A program made the position numbers and the translations under genes. Below, piece after piece: positions 42,529 to 50,567 of a DNA stretch of 53,188 nucleotides. The notes under the pieces were generated by a model. The model did not search any database. It had not been told where the DNA came from and saw nothing but the letters and a program-made list of their open reading frames with translations. Numbering within the stretch: position 1 is the first letter of the stretch; the number at the start of each line of letters is the position of its first letter. The stretch covers positions 1 through 53,188 of the forward strand of contig CAYMEW010000030.1 of assembly GCA_964389755.1 (NCBI GenBank), written 5' to 3'. Origin of the DNA: JBBSUQ01 sp964389755 (GTDB taxonomy: Bacteria; Bacteroidota; Bacteroidia; Flavobacteriales_D; Crocinitomicaceae).

Positions 42529-42536
42529 CAAATATA
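42529..42536 (-). promoter_or_regulatory. -7 box (TATATTTG) for the SRPBCC-M28 pair
   Basis: A perfect TAnnTTTG match on the minus strand, 18 nt upstream of the ATG at 42510. It excludes the in-frame start at 42531. Confidence 0.6.
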
Positions 42537-42607
42537 AGGGATTTTGGCGGCGCGTATATACCTAAAACTTGAGACCTTTCAGGCAATGGCGAATTGCCGG
42601 AAAGCAT

Positions 42608-42615
42608 TATCTTTG
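42608..42615 (+). promoter_or_regulatory. -7 box (TATCTTTG) for ychF
   Basis: A perfect TAnnTTTG match 16 nt upstream of the ychF ATG. It indicates that the upstream in-frame codon at 42569 is not used. Confidence 0.6.
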
Positions 42616-42631
42616 CCCAAAATTTGAAAGA

Positions 42632-43729
42632 ATGGCTCTGAAATGTGGTATTGTAGGCCTGCCAAACGTGGGTAAGTCTTCACTCTTCAATTGTTTATCG
42701 AACGCAAAGGCGCAATCGGCAAACTTTCCTTTTTGCACGATCGAACCGAATGTCGGGACTATTTCCGTTCCGGACAAACGCCTCGAAAAACTTGAAGAAC
42801 TGGTAAACCCGGAGCGGGTAGTGCCCACCACGATGGAGATCGTGGATATTGCCGGACTCGTGAAAGGAGCTTCGAAAGGTGAGGGACTGGGAAACCAGTT
42901 TTTGGCCAATATTCGCGAAACAGACGCGATTATTCACGTGCTGCGTTGTTTTGAGGACGATAATATCATACACGTCGATGGTTCGGTGAACCCGGTGCGT
43001 GATAAGGAAGTGATCGATATTGAATTGCAGTTAAAAGACTTTGAATCGATTGAGAAAAAACTGCAGTCACTGGCTCGAATCATTAAAAGCGGTGATAAAG
43101 ATGCGGTTAAGGAAAATGAACTGGCACTGCGGGCCAAGGAAACCCTCGAACAGGGAAAATCGGTTCGCACGATGGAAATGACGGATGAAGAACGGGAAAT
43201 CGTAAGCCGTTTTCAGCTGATTACCTCCAAACCGGTCCTTTACCTCTGTAATGTGGATGAATCCTCGGTGAAAAGCGGTAATAAGTTCGTGGACATGGTC
43301 CGTGAAAACGTAAAGAACGAGGATGCGGAAGTACTTGTTATCGGTGCAAAGATCGAAGCAGACATCATGGACCTTGAGACCTACGACGAACGACAGTTAT
43401 TCCTGGACGAGCTCGGGCTCGATGAACCTGGGGTGAACCGACTGATCCGTTCTTCGTACCAGTTGCTGAACCTGCAAACCTATTTTACGGCCGGTGAAAA
43501 AGAAGTGCGCGCCTGGACGATCAAAAAGGGAATGACTGCTCCACAGGCCGCCGGTGTGATTCATACGGATTTTGAAAAAGGATTTATCCGCGCCGAAGTG
43601 ATCAAGTACAAAGATTTCGTGGAATACGGTTCGGAAGCTAAAGTTAAAGAAGCCGGTAAATTCCGTGTGGAAGGGAAGGAGTATATTGTTGAGGACGGCG
43701 ATGTGATGCACTTCCGTTTTAACGTGTAA
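42632..43729 (+). CDS. ychF: Redox-regulated ATPase/GTPase YchF (OLA1 family)
   Basis: A 365-residue protein, the usual YchF length, starting MALKCGIVGLPNVGKSSLFN (P-loop GLPNVGKS). Other motifs: the switch region FPFCTIEPNVG, DIAGLVKGASKGEGLGNQFL, and a TGS domain at the C-terminus (about 280-365, FFTAGEKEVRAWTIKKG-like). YchF binds ATP better than GTP and associates with ribosomes. The start fits the promoter box at 42608. A bidirectional terminator follows. Confidence 0.97.
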   Translation: MALKCGIVGLPNVGKSSLFNCLSNAKAQSANFPFCTIEPNVGTISVPDKRLEKLEELVNPERVVPTTMEIVDIAGLVKGASKGEGLGNQFLANIRETDAIIHVLRCFEDDNIIHVDGSVNPVRDKEVIDIELQLKDFESIEKKLQSLARIIKSGDKDAVKENELALRAKETLEQGKSVRTMEMTDEEREIVSRFQLITSKPVLYLCNVDESSVKSGNKFVDMVRENVKNEDAEVLVIGAKIEADIMDLETYDERQLFLDELGLDEPGVNRLIRSSYQLLNLQTYFTAGEKEVRAWTIKKGMTAPQAAGVIHTDFEKGFIRAEVIKYKDFVEYGSEAKVKEAGKFRVEGKEYIVEDGDVMHFRFNV

Positions 43730-43776
43730 AATGCTGTTCCGAACTTCTTGTTTGGAATCTTAAAATAAAGACATAA

Positions 43777-43810
43777 AAAAAACCGTCTGGCACCTGGCAG
43801 ACGGTTTTTT
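43777..43810. terminator. Bidirectional terminator between ychF and DUF2795
   Basis: A 13-bp stem, AAAAAACCGTCTG with CAGACGGTTTTTT, around an 8-nt loop between convergent genes. Confidence 0.87.
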
Positions 43811-43828
43811 ATTCGGTTTAAAATCCGT

Positions 43829-44050
43829 TTAATATTCGTCTTCGTTAAACAGGAAGTCCTCCCGGCTGGGATAATCCGGCCAGATCTCTTCGATGCTTTC
43901 GTAAATATCACCTTCATCTTCAAGCGCCTGCAGGTTTTCCACTACTTCCAGCGGAGCCCCGGTACGAATTGCATAATCGATCAACTCGTCTTTTGCAGCA
44001 GGCCAGGGAGCGTCTTCCAGGTATGAGGCCAATTCTAATGTCCAGTACAT
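43829..44050 (-). CDS. DUF2795 domain small acidic protein
   Basis: A 73-residue acidic protein: MYWTLELASYLEDAPWPA, AKDELIDYAIRTGAPLEVVENLQAL and YESIEEIWPDYPSREDFLFN match the DUF2795 family common in Bacteroidota. The family has no known role; the small helical domain may bind nucleic acid or protein. A TACTTTTG box lies at 44082-44089. It is transcribed alone. Confidence 0.9.
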   Translation of the reverse strand: MYWTLELASYLEDAPWPAAKDELIDYAIRTGAPLEVVENLQALEDEGDIYESIEEIWPDYPSREDFLFNEDEY

Positions 44051-44081
44051 ATTTCTTTGTGTTTTACCCGTAATAATTTCG

Positions 44082-44089
44082 CAAAAGTA
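44082..44089 (-). promoter_or_regulatory. -7 box (TACTTTTG) for the DUF2795 gene
   Basis: A perfect TAnnTTTG match on the minus strand, 31 nt upstream of the start at 44050. Confidence 0.6.
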
Positions 44090-44128
44090 ATTGTATTTTC
44101 CGTACTTCCAAATCTCTGGCTTAAAACT

Positions 44129-44677
44129 TTACATTCGCGGATTCCAGGGCTGTTCTTCGGCGTTCAGATCCTGGCTTAGTTTACGTCCCAGTACAAACAA
44201 ATAATCGCTTAAGCGGTTCATATAGCGAAGCACTTTTTCCGCTACCTCTTCACCCTGAGCAAGATCCGTGATCACGCGTTCGGCGCGTCGGCAAACACAA
44301 CGGGCAATGTGACAGAACGACACGGTTGTATGTCCGCCCGGTAAAACGAAACTCCGCATTTCCGGCAGAGCAGCATCCATTTCGTCCATGCTGTGCTCCA
44401 GGAAGTCAATATCGCTATCCAGCAATTCCGGAAGTTTCATCTTCGACTTTCCGGGATCGGAGGCTAGGAGTGAACCGATCGTAAATAAACGATCCTGGAT
44501 CTCGATGAGCTGTGTGCGATAAGTCGGGTCGATTTCCTGGTCGCGGATAAGCCCGATGTGCGAGTTGAGTTCGTCTACCGTTCCGTATGCTTCAATACGC
44601 AGGGAACTCTTCAGGACGCGCGTTCCGCCGATAAGAGAGGTCTGGCCCCCGTCGCCTTTTTTCGTATATACTTTCAT
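44129..44677 (-). CDS. Cob(I)yrinic acid a,c-diamide adenosyltransferase, PduO type
   Basis: A 182-residue trimeric enzyme that adenosylates corrinoids to form adenosylcobalamin. Signatures: YTKKGDGGQTSLIGGTRVLK (ATP loop), LRIEAYGTVDELNSHIG, VLPGGHTTVSFCHIARCVCRRAERV and YMNRLSDYLFVLGRKLSQDL. It starts 4 nt after the receiver-cyclase-HD gene and ends the ispH operon. A BtuF-like corrinoid-binding protein lies at 49791, so the strain may salvage vitamin B12. Confidence 0.94.
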   Translation of the reverse strand: MKVYTKKGDGGQTSLIGGTRVLKSSLRIEAYGTVDELNSHIGLIRDQEIDPTYRTQLIEIQDRLFTIGSLLASDPGKSKMKLPELLDSDIDFLEHSMDEMDAALPEMRSFVLPGGHTTVSFCHIARCVCRRAERVITDLAQGEEVAEKVLRYMNRLSDYLFVLGRKLSQDLNAEEQPWNPRM

Positions 44678-44681
44678 AATT

Positions 44682-46385
44682 TTACTGATTCACCGATGCG
44701 TCGATCGATGCCAATTCTTTTTTGAGTTCGCTAATGCGTGCATTCTTGCCGGAAGTCCGGATATTCCGGGCCGTTTCCGTATAAAACTGATGATGATCTT
44801 CGAGGTAGTTTAACTGGAATTCGATCCACGCACGGTCGTCCATTTCCCGGCCGAAGTTTTCCATTTCCTGGCGCAATTTGCGCGATACGCTGTAATAATC
44901 GGCCCGGCCGAAGTAATCGTGATCCGCATCGCACATGATCTGCTCAAGCAATGTACGCGGTTCGTTACCGTCTACCGTAGCCAAAATGATATCGCTGACG
45001 ATCTTTACCTGTTGTGCGGAATAACCGAACTTTTCCAAGGTTGTTTGCGCGAGTTGAACGGCATACTGCTCGTTTTGGTCATAGTGCATAATAAACCCGC
45101 TGTCGTGATACAATACGGCGGTACGAAGCAAATGGATGTCTCCTTCGTCCACACCTTCGAGGTTCGCATAACGGATGGCCGCTTTTTCCACGTTCAGCGT
45201 GTGCGCCAGGCTGTGGTAAATGAGTTCGTCCGGCAGGAAGACTTTTAACTTATTCAGGATGAAAGTGCGCATTTGCTCGAAATCGATCAGTTCCAGTTCG
45301 CAGATCCGTCGTAATTCCGTGGAAGCAACCTTTCCCTCGTTGTAGAGACAGTATTCAGCTTTTAGCCGATCGAGGAAATACATGTCCATGCTACCGCCGC
45401 GCTTTTTAATCGGTACGCGTCCGCGCGAGGTCACATCAAAATAGGTTTTGATCTCCGGTAGTAATTTACTGGTGATCGTGATAGTATCGTTTTCGGTGCT
45501 TTGCTCGGCTCTGGCCGCGATGTTTACCGTGTCGCCCCACACATCGAAACTAAATTTACGGGAACCGATGATGCCTGCAACCAGCGGACCCATGTGAATC
45601 CCGATGCGGATCTCCCAAAAGTCTTTTCCGAGCGCTTCGGCAAGTTCTTTTTCATTGATCATGAAGTTCCGGATCTCGAGTGCTGCGAGACAGGCCCGGA
45701 TGGCGGGATGCGCGTGATTTTCCGTAACACCGGCCAGCGCCATGTAAGCATCCCCGATCGTTTTGATCTTTTCGAGTTTGTAACGATCGATGATCTCGTC
45801 AAAGCGTGTGAAATAGTATTCCAGGCGCCTCAGCAGGCTCAATGGACGCATTTTTTTGGAAGCCGCCGAAAAATCCACGAAGTCCGTGAACATCACGACT
45901 CCCTTGTCGATCCGTTTCGGAGAAAACTTACCGTAGGTATTGAGGTCTTCGAGCACATTTTCCGGAAAAATGTTGTTCAGCAATTGCCCGATTCGCTGGT
46001 CCTTAAAATAGAGGGATTTAAAAACTTCTATTTTAGCTTTTACAAGGTTGGGGTTAAACGGTTTCGTAATGTAATCCACCGCTCCCTCGTTCAGGCCCTT
46101 TACGAGTTTGGCTCCCGAACGACTGCTTTCGCTGATCACGATCTTGTAGACATTCCGGATGCTGCTCACCTCCCGGAGGGAAGAGAGGTATTCCATTCCG
46201 CCGAAAAAAGGGCTGTCGATATTGATGAGCAAAATGCCGATCTCTTTGCGTTTCAGAATGGGCAGGGCTTCATAAATATCCCTCGCAATCAGGATATTGT
46301 TCCCGGAACCCGAAAGTATTTCTTTCAGTCCGCGCTGCGTTGTCTCGTCGTCGTCAATGATCAGGATGTTTATAAATCGTTCCAC
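44682..46385 (-). CDS. Receiver-class III adenylate/guanylate cyclase-HD domain protein
   Basis: A 567-residue signalling protein. Receiver (1-125): the acidic triad DDD at 11-13 and TKPF Lys are kept, but counting from the conserved Pro59 (SPFFGG) the phosphoacceptor position is Asn55, with an Asp two residues later, so it may be non-phosphorylatable. Cyclase (about 165-345): metal Asp residues in MFTDFVDFS and TIGDAYMALAG, plus FDVWGDTVNIAAR; EKIKTIGD carries a candidate purine-binding Lys. HD (about 385-500): HSLAHTLNVEKAA, LYHDSGF and DADHDYFGR. Synthesis and degradation of a cyclic nucleotide in one chain is possible. It follows a lipoprotein gene after 11 nt. Confidence 0.9.
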   Translation of the reverse strand: MERFINILIIDDDETTQRGLKEILSGSGNNILIARDIYEALPILKRKEIGILLINIDSPFFGGMEYLSSLREVSSIRNVYKIVISESSRSGAKLVKGLNEGAVDYITKPFNPNLVKAKIEVFKSLYFKDQRIGQLLNNIFPENVLEDLNTYGKFSPKRIDKGVVMFTDFVDFSAASKKMRPLSLLRRLEYYFTRFDEIIDRYKLEKIKTIGDAYMALAGVTENHAHPAIRACLAALEIRNFMINEKELAEALGKDFWEIRIGIHMGPLVAGIIGSRKFSFDVWGDTVNIAARAEQSTENDTITITSKLLPEIKTYFDVTSRGRVPIKKRGGSMDMYFLDRLKAEYCLYNEGKVASTELRRICELELIDFEQMRTFILNKLKVFLPDELIYHSLAHTLNVEKAAIRYANLEGVDEGDIHLLRTAVLYHDSGFIMHYDQNEQYAVQLAQTTLEKFGYSAQQVKIVSDIILATVDGNEPRTLLEQIMCDADHDYFGRADYYSVSRKLRQEMENFGREMDDRAWIEFQLNYLEDHHQFYTETARNIRTSGKNARISELKKELASIDASVNQ

Positions 46386-46396
46386 GTGTTTCTAAT

Positions 46397-47083
46397 CTAA
46401 TCTTCAATGCGTGCCAGTACTTCGAAATAAGGATTGCTTAAATAAATACTCACAGGCTCATGCATTACCTTTTCTTGCAGTTCTTTCCGAAGTTTTTGAT
46501 AGATTGCCTGATAATACGGATCGGAAGCGGTTTCTTCATCGGTTATCAGGTAAAGGATATAGTGCTTGCCGTTGCGGTCCAGCCGGATGGTTCGTTCCTG
46601 CTCATCTACAAAGCCCGCCTGCTCCATGAAATCGGCCAGCGTGTTCAGGGCGTGATCCGGGATGGAAGCCTTATAATAAATATCGAGGTTGCCGCGCGAA
46701 TAGATCTTGTTGATCCCGGCAAAGGGGAATTCCCGGAGCAGTTGATCGCGTTCATCGCGTAATACCAGGTTCAGCGGTGCTTTTTGAAGTACATTGTCCG
46801 AAAGTTCACGCGCGATCAGCGTTTGGGCATAATAGGTTCGCGGATCCGGATCTTTTACACGGATTTCGAGGGTGTAAGTATTTCCGTTTTTGCTGAGCTT
46901 ACCCGTTTTTTTGCCTGTTTCCCGATCATTTTCGGCCAGGTAAGAAGCCAGGCGATCAGCTGTTTCGGAAAGTGCTTCATCGGTATAAGTCAACTTCCAG
47001 TTTCCACGGATAAGCGTTTGTTCCCTGTGACCGCAGGAAACAAGGAACAGAAAAGGGATCAGGAAGTAATACAGTTGTTTCAT
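46397..47083 (-). CDS. Lipoprotein, unknown function
   Basis: A 228-residue protein with lipobox MKQLYYFLIPFLFLVSC (Cys17). I do not recognise the family. The body is alternating helix and strand, rich in charged residues, with repeated phrases (REFPFAGINKIYSRGNLDIYYKA and RTIRLDRNGKHYILYLITD) suggesting two related halves of a mixed alpha/beta domain. It overlaps the ispH stop by 4 nt and precedes the receiver-cyclase-HD gene by 11 nt, so it may be the envelope input of that signalling protein; this is inferred from position only. Confidence 0.78.
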   Translation of the reverse strand: MKQLYYFLIPFLFLVSCGHREQTLIRGNWKLTYTDEALSETADRLASYLAENDRETGKKTGKLSKNGNTYTLEIRVKDPDPRTYYAQTLIARELSDNVLQKAPLNLVLRDERDQLLREFPFAGINKIYSRGNLDIYYKASIPDHALNTLADFMEQAGFVDEQERTIRLDRNGKHYILYLITDEETASDPYYQAIYQKLRKELQEKVMHEPVSIYLSNPYFEVLARIED

Positions 47084-48306
47084 ACGCTCAGTGCGTTAAT
47101 CGTTTCTTCGATGCTGCGGGCTTCCGGATCGAAAGATACAATTTTCTGAATTATGCGGTCCACTACCGAGTCGGGGCAGGAAGCACCGCTGGTCAGGATA
47201 ATATCGATAACGTCTTTATTTTCGGGCAGGAAGTTCTGGTCTTCCGACACTTCTTTCCGGTGGATGTCAAAGGTGTTGATCGAGTCCGGACCATTTATCT
47301 CGCGTTCGTCGCGGATAAAGAATGTTTTAAACTTTTGCTCCAGCAATTCGACCAGGTGCGTAGTATTCGAGCTGTTGTAACCGCCCACCACGATGGCCAG
47401 GTCGGCGTCCACGTCCAAAAGTCCGTACGTTGCACTTTGATTGTCGTTAGTCGCATAGCAAAGGGTATCCCGGGTATCGGCAATGTGCGCGTTCGCTGCT
47501 GCTTCGCCGTATTTGCGGATCATAGTCTCGCGCAGGTAATCTGAAATGGCCTGTGTTTCGGTGGCGAGCATCGTCGTCTGGTTGATCACCCCGATCCGGT
47601 CGAGATCCTTTTGTACATCGAATCCTTCGGAGTATTTACCTTCGAAATGCTCATAAAATGCTTCTGCCGGGAGTTCTCCGAGTATTATCTGAGCCAGTAT
47701 ACGGGTCTCCGACAGGTCTTTCACGATCACCGTCGGTGCATTGGAATAGCTGTGTGAAAATGTAGCGCGTGTTTCCTCGTGCCTGGCCTTTCCATGAATG
47801 ACGATCGTATAGTTTTCAGTACCCAGTTTTTCGGAGCGGTTCCACACTTTTTCAACGAAGGGACAGGTGGTATTATAGGTCGCGATATTTACGCCCTTTT
47901 CGCGCAACAGGTGTTCAATTTCGCGTGTTGTTCCGAACGCCGGAATGATGACCACGTCCTCGCCGGTGATTTCCTCCCAGCTGATCAGCTGACGACCGTC
48001 GGTATCCTGTATAAAGCGTATGCCGTGTGCGTTCAGATCTTCATTCACCCCCGGATTGTGGATCATCTGGCTGAGCAGGAAAATGCGTTTTCCCGGGTTC
48101 TCTTCAATGGCTCGGTAGCTGATCTCGATCGCATTTTCCACGCCGTAACAAAAACCGAAATGCCGGGCGACGTAAAAACGGAACCTGCCAAAATCGAGCC
48201 GGGTGGGACTAAAATCCTTTTTGCGCGGATCATTTGCTTTGCGAAAAGCTTTCACTTTGCTGATAATGGGGGAGCGGTAATATGCCGGTATTTCAAATTG
48301 CTTCAT
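47080..48306 (-). CDS. ispH: 4-hydroxy-3-methylbut-2-enyl diphosphate reductase, long form
   Basis: A 408-residue iron-sulfur enzyme for the last step of the non-mevalonate isoprenoid pathway. I choose ATG 48306 (MKQFEIPAYYRSPI). A frame start at 48393 lies upstream of the promoter box (48327-48334). Three Cys ligands are visible: HFGFCYGVENA, YNTTCPFVEKVW and TSGASCPDSVVD. The protein is about 100 residues longer than the E. coli type, with an extra N-terminal segment and insertions, as in the long form of cyanobacteria, plants and some Bacteroidota. It heads an operon with a lipoprotein, a receiver-cyclase-HD protein and PduO. Confidence 0.96.
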   Translation of the reverse strand: MKQFEIPAYYRSPIISKVKAFRKANDPRKKDFSPTRLDFGRFRFYVARHFGFCYGVENAIEISYRAIEENPGKRIFLLSQMIHNPGVNEDLNAHGIRFIQDTDGRQLISWEEITGEDVVIIPAFGTTREIEHLLREKGVNIATYNTTCPFVEKVWNRSEKLGTENYTIVIHGKARHEETRATFSHSYSNAPTVIVKDLSETRILAQIILGELPAEAFYEHFEGKYSEGFDVQKDLDRIGVINQTTMLATETQAISDYLRETMIRKYGEAAANAHIADTRDTLCYATNDNQSATYGLLDVDADLAIVVGGYNSSNTTHLVELLEQKFKTFFIRDEREINGPDSINTFDIHRKEVSEDQNFLPENKDVIDIILTSGASCPDSVVDRIIQKIVSFDPEARSIEETINALSV

Positions 48307-48326
48307 GCTCTGTTTTTCTGCCTCAT

Positions 48327-48334
48327 CAAAGGTA
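48327..48334 (-). promoter_or_regulatory. -7 box (TACCTTTG) for the ispH operon
   Basis: A perfect TAnnTTTG match on the minus strand, 20 nt upstream of the ATG at 48306. It settles the ispH start. Confidence 0.6.
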
Positions 48335-48403
48335 CGAATTTGTATGATATGCGTGTACCGGCAATTATGCTGCGGGAAGATGGGCCGTTTCAAAGAATAG
48401 CCT

Positions 48404-48411
48404 TATTTTTG
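48404..48411 (+). promoter_or_regulatory. -7 box (TATTTTTG) for the CBS-type gene
   Basis: A perfect TAnnTTTG match, 17 nt before the ATG at 48429, in the divergent region with ispH. Confidence 0.6.
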
Positions 48412-48428
48412 CAGCGAAATCAATTGGC

Positions 48429-49790
48429 ATGAAAATTTACAACAATATACTGGAAACCATTGGTAACACGCCACTGGTAAAGCTCAACAAGTTAACGAAG
48501 GACGTAACAGCGACCGTTCTCGCAAAGGTGGAAACTACAAACCCCGGAAACTCCGTGAAGGACCGAATGGCGGTAAAAATGATCGAGGATGCTGAAAAAG
48601 CAGGACTCATCAAACCAGGCGGGACAGTAATCGAGGGAACTTCCGGGAATACCGGGATGGGACTCGCGCTGGCATGTATTATCAAGGGGTACAAGCTCAT
48701 TTGCGTACTTAATGACAAACAGTCGAAGGAAAAGATGGACATCCTGCGTGCAGTTGGCGCCGAAGTGATTGTTTGCCCGACAGCCGTTGGGCCGGAAGAC
48801 CCGCGTTCGTATTATTCGGTTTCCCGGCGACTGTCCAAAGAAATTCCGAATTCCTGGTATGTCAATCAATATGATAACCTTTCTAACAGGCAGGCGCACT
48901 ATGAACAAACCGGTCCCGAGATCTGGGATCAAACCGATGGAAAGATCACACATTTCGTTGTGGGAGTCGGTACGGGTGGAACGATCAGCGGAGTAGGGCG
49001 TTACCTGAAAGAGAAAAACCCGGATATTAAGATTTGGGGGATCGATACTTACGGATCGGTCTTTAAAAAATACAAGGAAACCGGCATTTTCGATGAGAAC
49101 GAGATCTACCCGTACATTACGGAGGGAATCGGGGAAGACATCCTGCCTGCGAATGTGGACTTCGATATTATCGACCGGTTTGAAAAAGTAACGGACAAGG
49201 ATGCCGCTGTTTACACGCGCAAACTCGCACGCGAGGAAGGTATCTTTGTCGGGAACAGTGCCGGCGCGGCGATCAAAGGGCTGCTGCAACTGAAAGGCGA
49301 ACTGAAGGAAGACGATGTCGTAGTGATCCTGTTTCACGACCACGGAAGCCGTTATGTCGGGAAGATCTTCAACGACGACTGGATGCGCGAACGCGGTTTC
49401 CTCGATGAGGAGTTCAAAACGGCCGGAGACCTGGTTTCCACGCACCGCGATGAGCCGCTTGTAACACTCTACGCGGAAGAACTGGTTTCACATGCCGTTG
49501 CGAAAATGCGCAAGTTTGCCATTTCACAGATCCCGGTCATGAAGGACGGTGAATTCGTAGGTTCCCTGGACGATTCGCACCTGTACCAGTTACTGGTCGA
49601 TAAGCCCGAACTGCGCGATGCAACGGTGTCTTCGGTCATGCAAAAACCCTTCCCGATCGTTGAGGAAGGAGCCCGCATTGATGAGATCTCTCGCCTGATC
49701 GATAAGCAAACACCGGCGGTACTCGTGAAATTACCGGATGACAACTACCACATTGTAACGCGTTACGACATCATTTCGGCACTTTCGTAG
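48429..49790 (+). CDS. PLP-dependent cystathionine beta-synthase-like protein with CBS pair
   Basis: A 453-residue enzyme. Residues 1-320 are a fold-type II PLP domain: NTPLVKLNKL, K44 in NPGNSVKDRMA binds PLP, EGTSGNTGMGLAL, and GVGTGGTISGVGRYLKE for the phosphate. Residues about 345-453 form two CBS motifs (EELVSHAVAKMRKFAISQIPVM and VMQKPFPIVEEGARIDEI). The architecture matches cystathionine beta-synthase in Bacteroidota, which condenses serine or O-acetylserine with homocysteine or sulfide. The CBS pair may sense adenosine ligands. The BtuF-like gene begins immediately after its stop. Confidence 0.94.
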   Translation: MKIYNNILETIGNTPLVKLNKLTKDVTATVLAKVETTNPGNSVKDRMAVKMIEDAEKAGLIKPGGTVIEGTSGNTGMGLALACIIKGYKLICVLNDKQSKEKMDILRAVGAEVIVCPTAVGPEDPRSYYSVSRRLSKEIPNSWYVNQYDNLSNRQAHYEQTGPEIWDQTDGKITHFVVGVGTGGTISGVGRYLKEKNPDIKIWGIDTYGSVFKKYKETGIFDENEIYPYITEGIGEDILPANVDFDIIDRFEKVTDKDAAVYTRKLAREEGIFVGNSAGAAIKGLLQLKGELKEDDVVVILFHDHGSRYVGKIFNDDWMRERGFLDEEFKTAGDLVSTHRDEPLVTLYAEELVSHAVAKMRKFAISQIPVMKDGEFVGSLDDSHLYQLLVDKPELRDATVSSVMQKPFPIVEEGARIDEISRLIDKQTPAVLVKLPDDNYHIVTRYDIISALS

Positions 49791-50567
49791 ATGATCCGCT
49801 TAAAGGATCAAATGCAAAACCCGGTTGAACTCCGGGCTCCGGCTCAGCGTATCGTTTCGCTGGTTCCTTCGCAGACCGAATTACTGCATGATCTCGGCCT
49901 GGGAGACCGGGTGGTGGGTATTACAAAGTTTTGCATACACCCTGAACAGTGGTTTCGGGACAAACCACGCATTGGCGGAACCAAAAATGTACATACGGAA
50001 GCGATTCGTGCGCTCCGCCCGGACCTGATCATTGGTAACAAGGAGGAAAATGTGCGCGAACAGGTGGAGGCACTTCGTGAAGTGGCTCCCGTTTACCTGA
50101 GTGACGTCAATACGCTGGAAGAGGCTTTGCAGATGATCGGTGATATCGGGAAACTGACTGCCACACAGAAACGGGCCGGTGAACTTATCGGGGAGATCCG
50201 GGAGCGGTTTGAAGCGCTCAGAACTCCTGCTCGTAAGAAGACGGTTGCTTATTTCATCTGGAAAGACCCCTGGATGATTGCGGGTAAGGACACCTTTATC
50301 GATGCGATGCTCGCCTATGCGGGGTTTGAAAACTGCACTTCTGAAAGCCGGTACCCCGAATTCCAACCGGAAAAGATGAATCCTGAAGTTATTTTACTGA
50401 GTACCGAGCCTTTTCCTTTTTCGGAAGAACACGTGCAGGAAGTGAAACAGCGCTATCCCGGGAAAACGGTTTTGATCGTAGACGGTGAACTGTTCTCGTG
50501 GTACGGATCCCGTTTACTGAAAAGTGCGGATTACTTTAAGGAATTGCAGACACGGCTAAACCGGTAA
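49791..50567 (+). CDS. BtuF-like substrate-binding protein (cobalamin/Fe-siderophore family), no signal peptide
   Basis: A 258-residue helical-backbone metal-receptor protein: RIVSLVPSQTELLHDLGLGDRVVGITKF at the N-terminus, RIGGTKNVHTEAIRALRPDLIIGNKEEN, VAYFIWKDPWMIAGKDTFIDAML and SWYGSRLLKSADYF. Such proteins bind cobalamin or siderophores for ABC import, but this one has no signal peptide and no ABC genes beside it. It abuts the CBS-type gene (TAGATG) and is surely cotranscribed, so a cytoplasmic role in corrinoid or heme handling is possible. The 3' end overlaps the convergent gene by 32 nt. Confidence 0.9.
   Translation: MIRLKDQMQNPVELRAPAQRIVSLVPSQTELLHDLGLGDRVVGITKFCIHPEQWFRDKPRIGGTKNVHTEAIRALRPDLIIGNKEENVREQVEALREVAPVYLSDVNTLEEALQMIGDIGKLTATQKRAGELIGEIRERFEALRTPARKKTVAYFIWKDPWMIAGKDTFIDAMLAYAGFENCTSESRYPEFQPEKMNPEVILLSTEPFPFSEEHVQEVKQRYPGKTVLIVDGELFSWYGSRLLKSADYFKELQTRLNR

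Noticed and set aside
45501..46400. 299-residue plus-strand frame opposite the receiver-cyclase-HD gene
   Set aside because: Antisense to a protein with many intact motifs; the frame reads as composition-driven sequence.
48307..48393. 29-residue N-terminal extension of ispH
   Set aside because: It lies across and upstream of the TACCTTTG promoter box and is not a conserved part of IspH.
48492..49445. 317-residue minus-strand frame opposite the CBS-type gene
   Set aside because: A shadow of a well-supported PLP enzyme; no start signal or family features.
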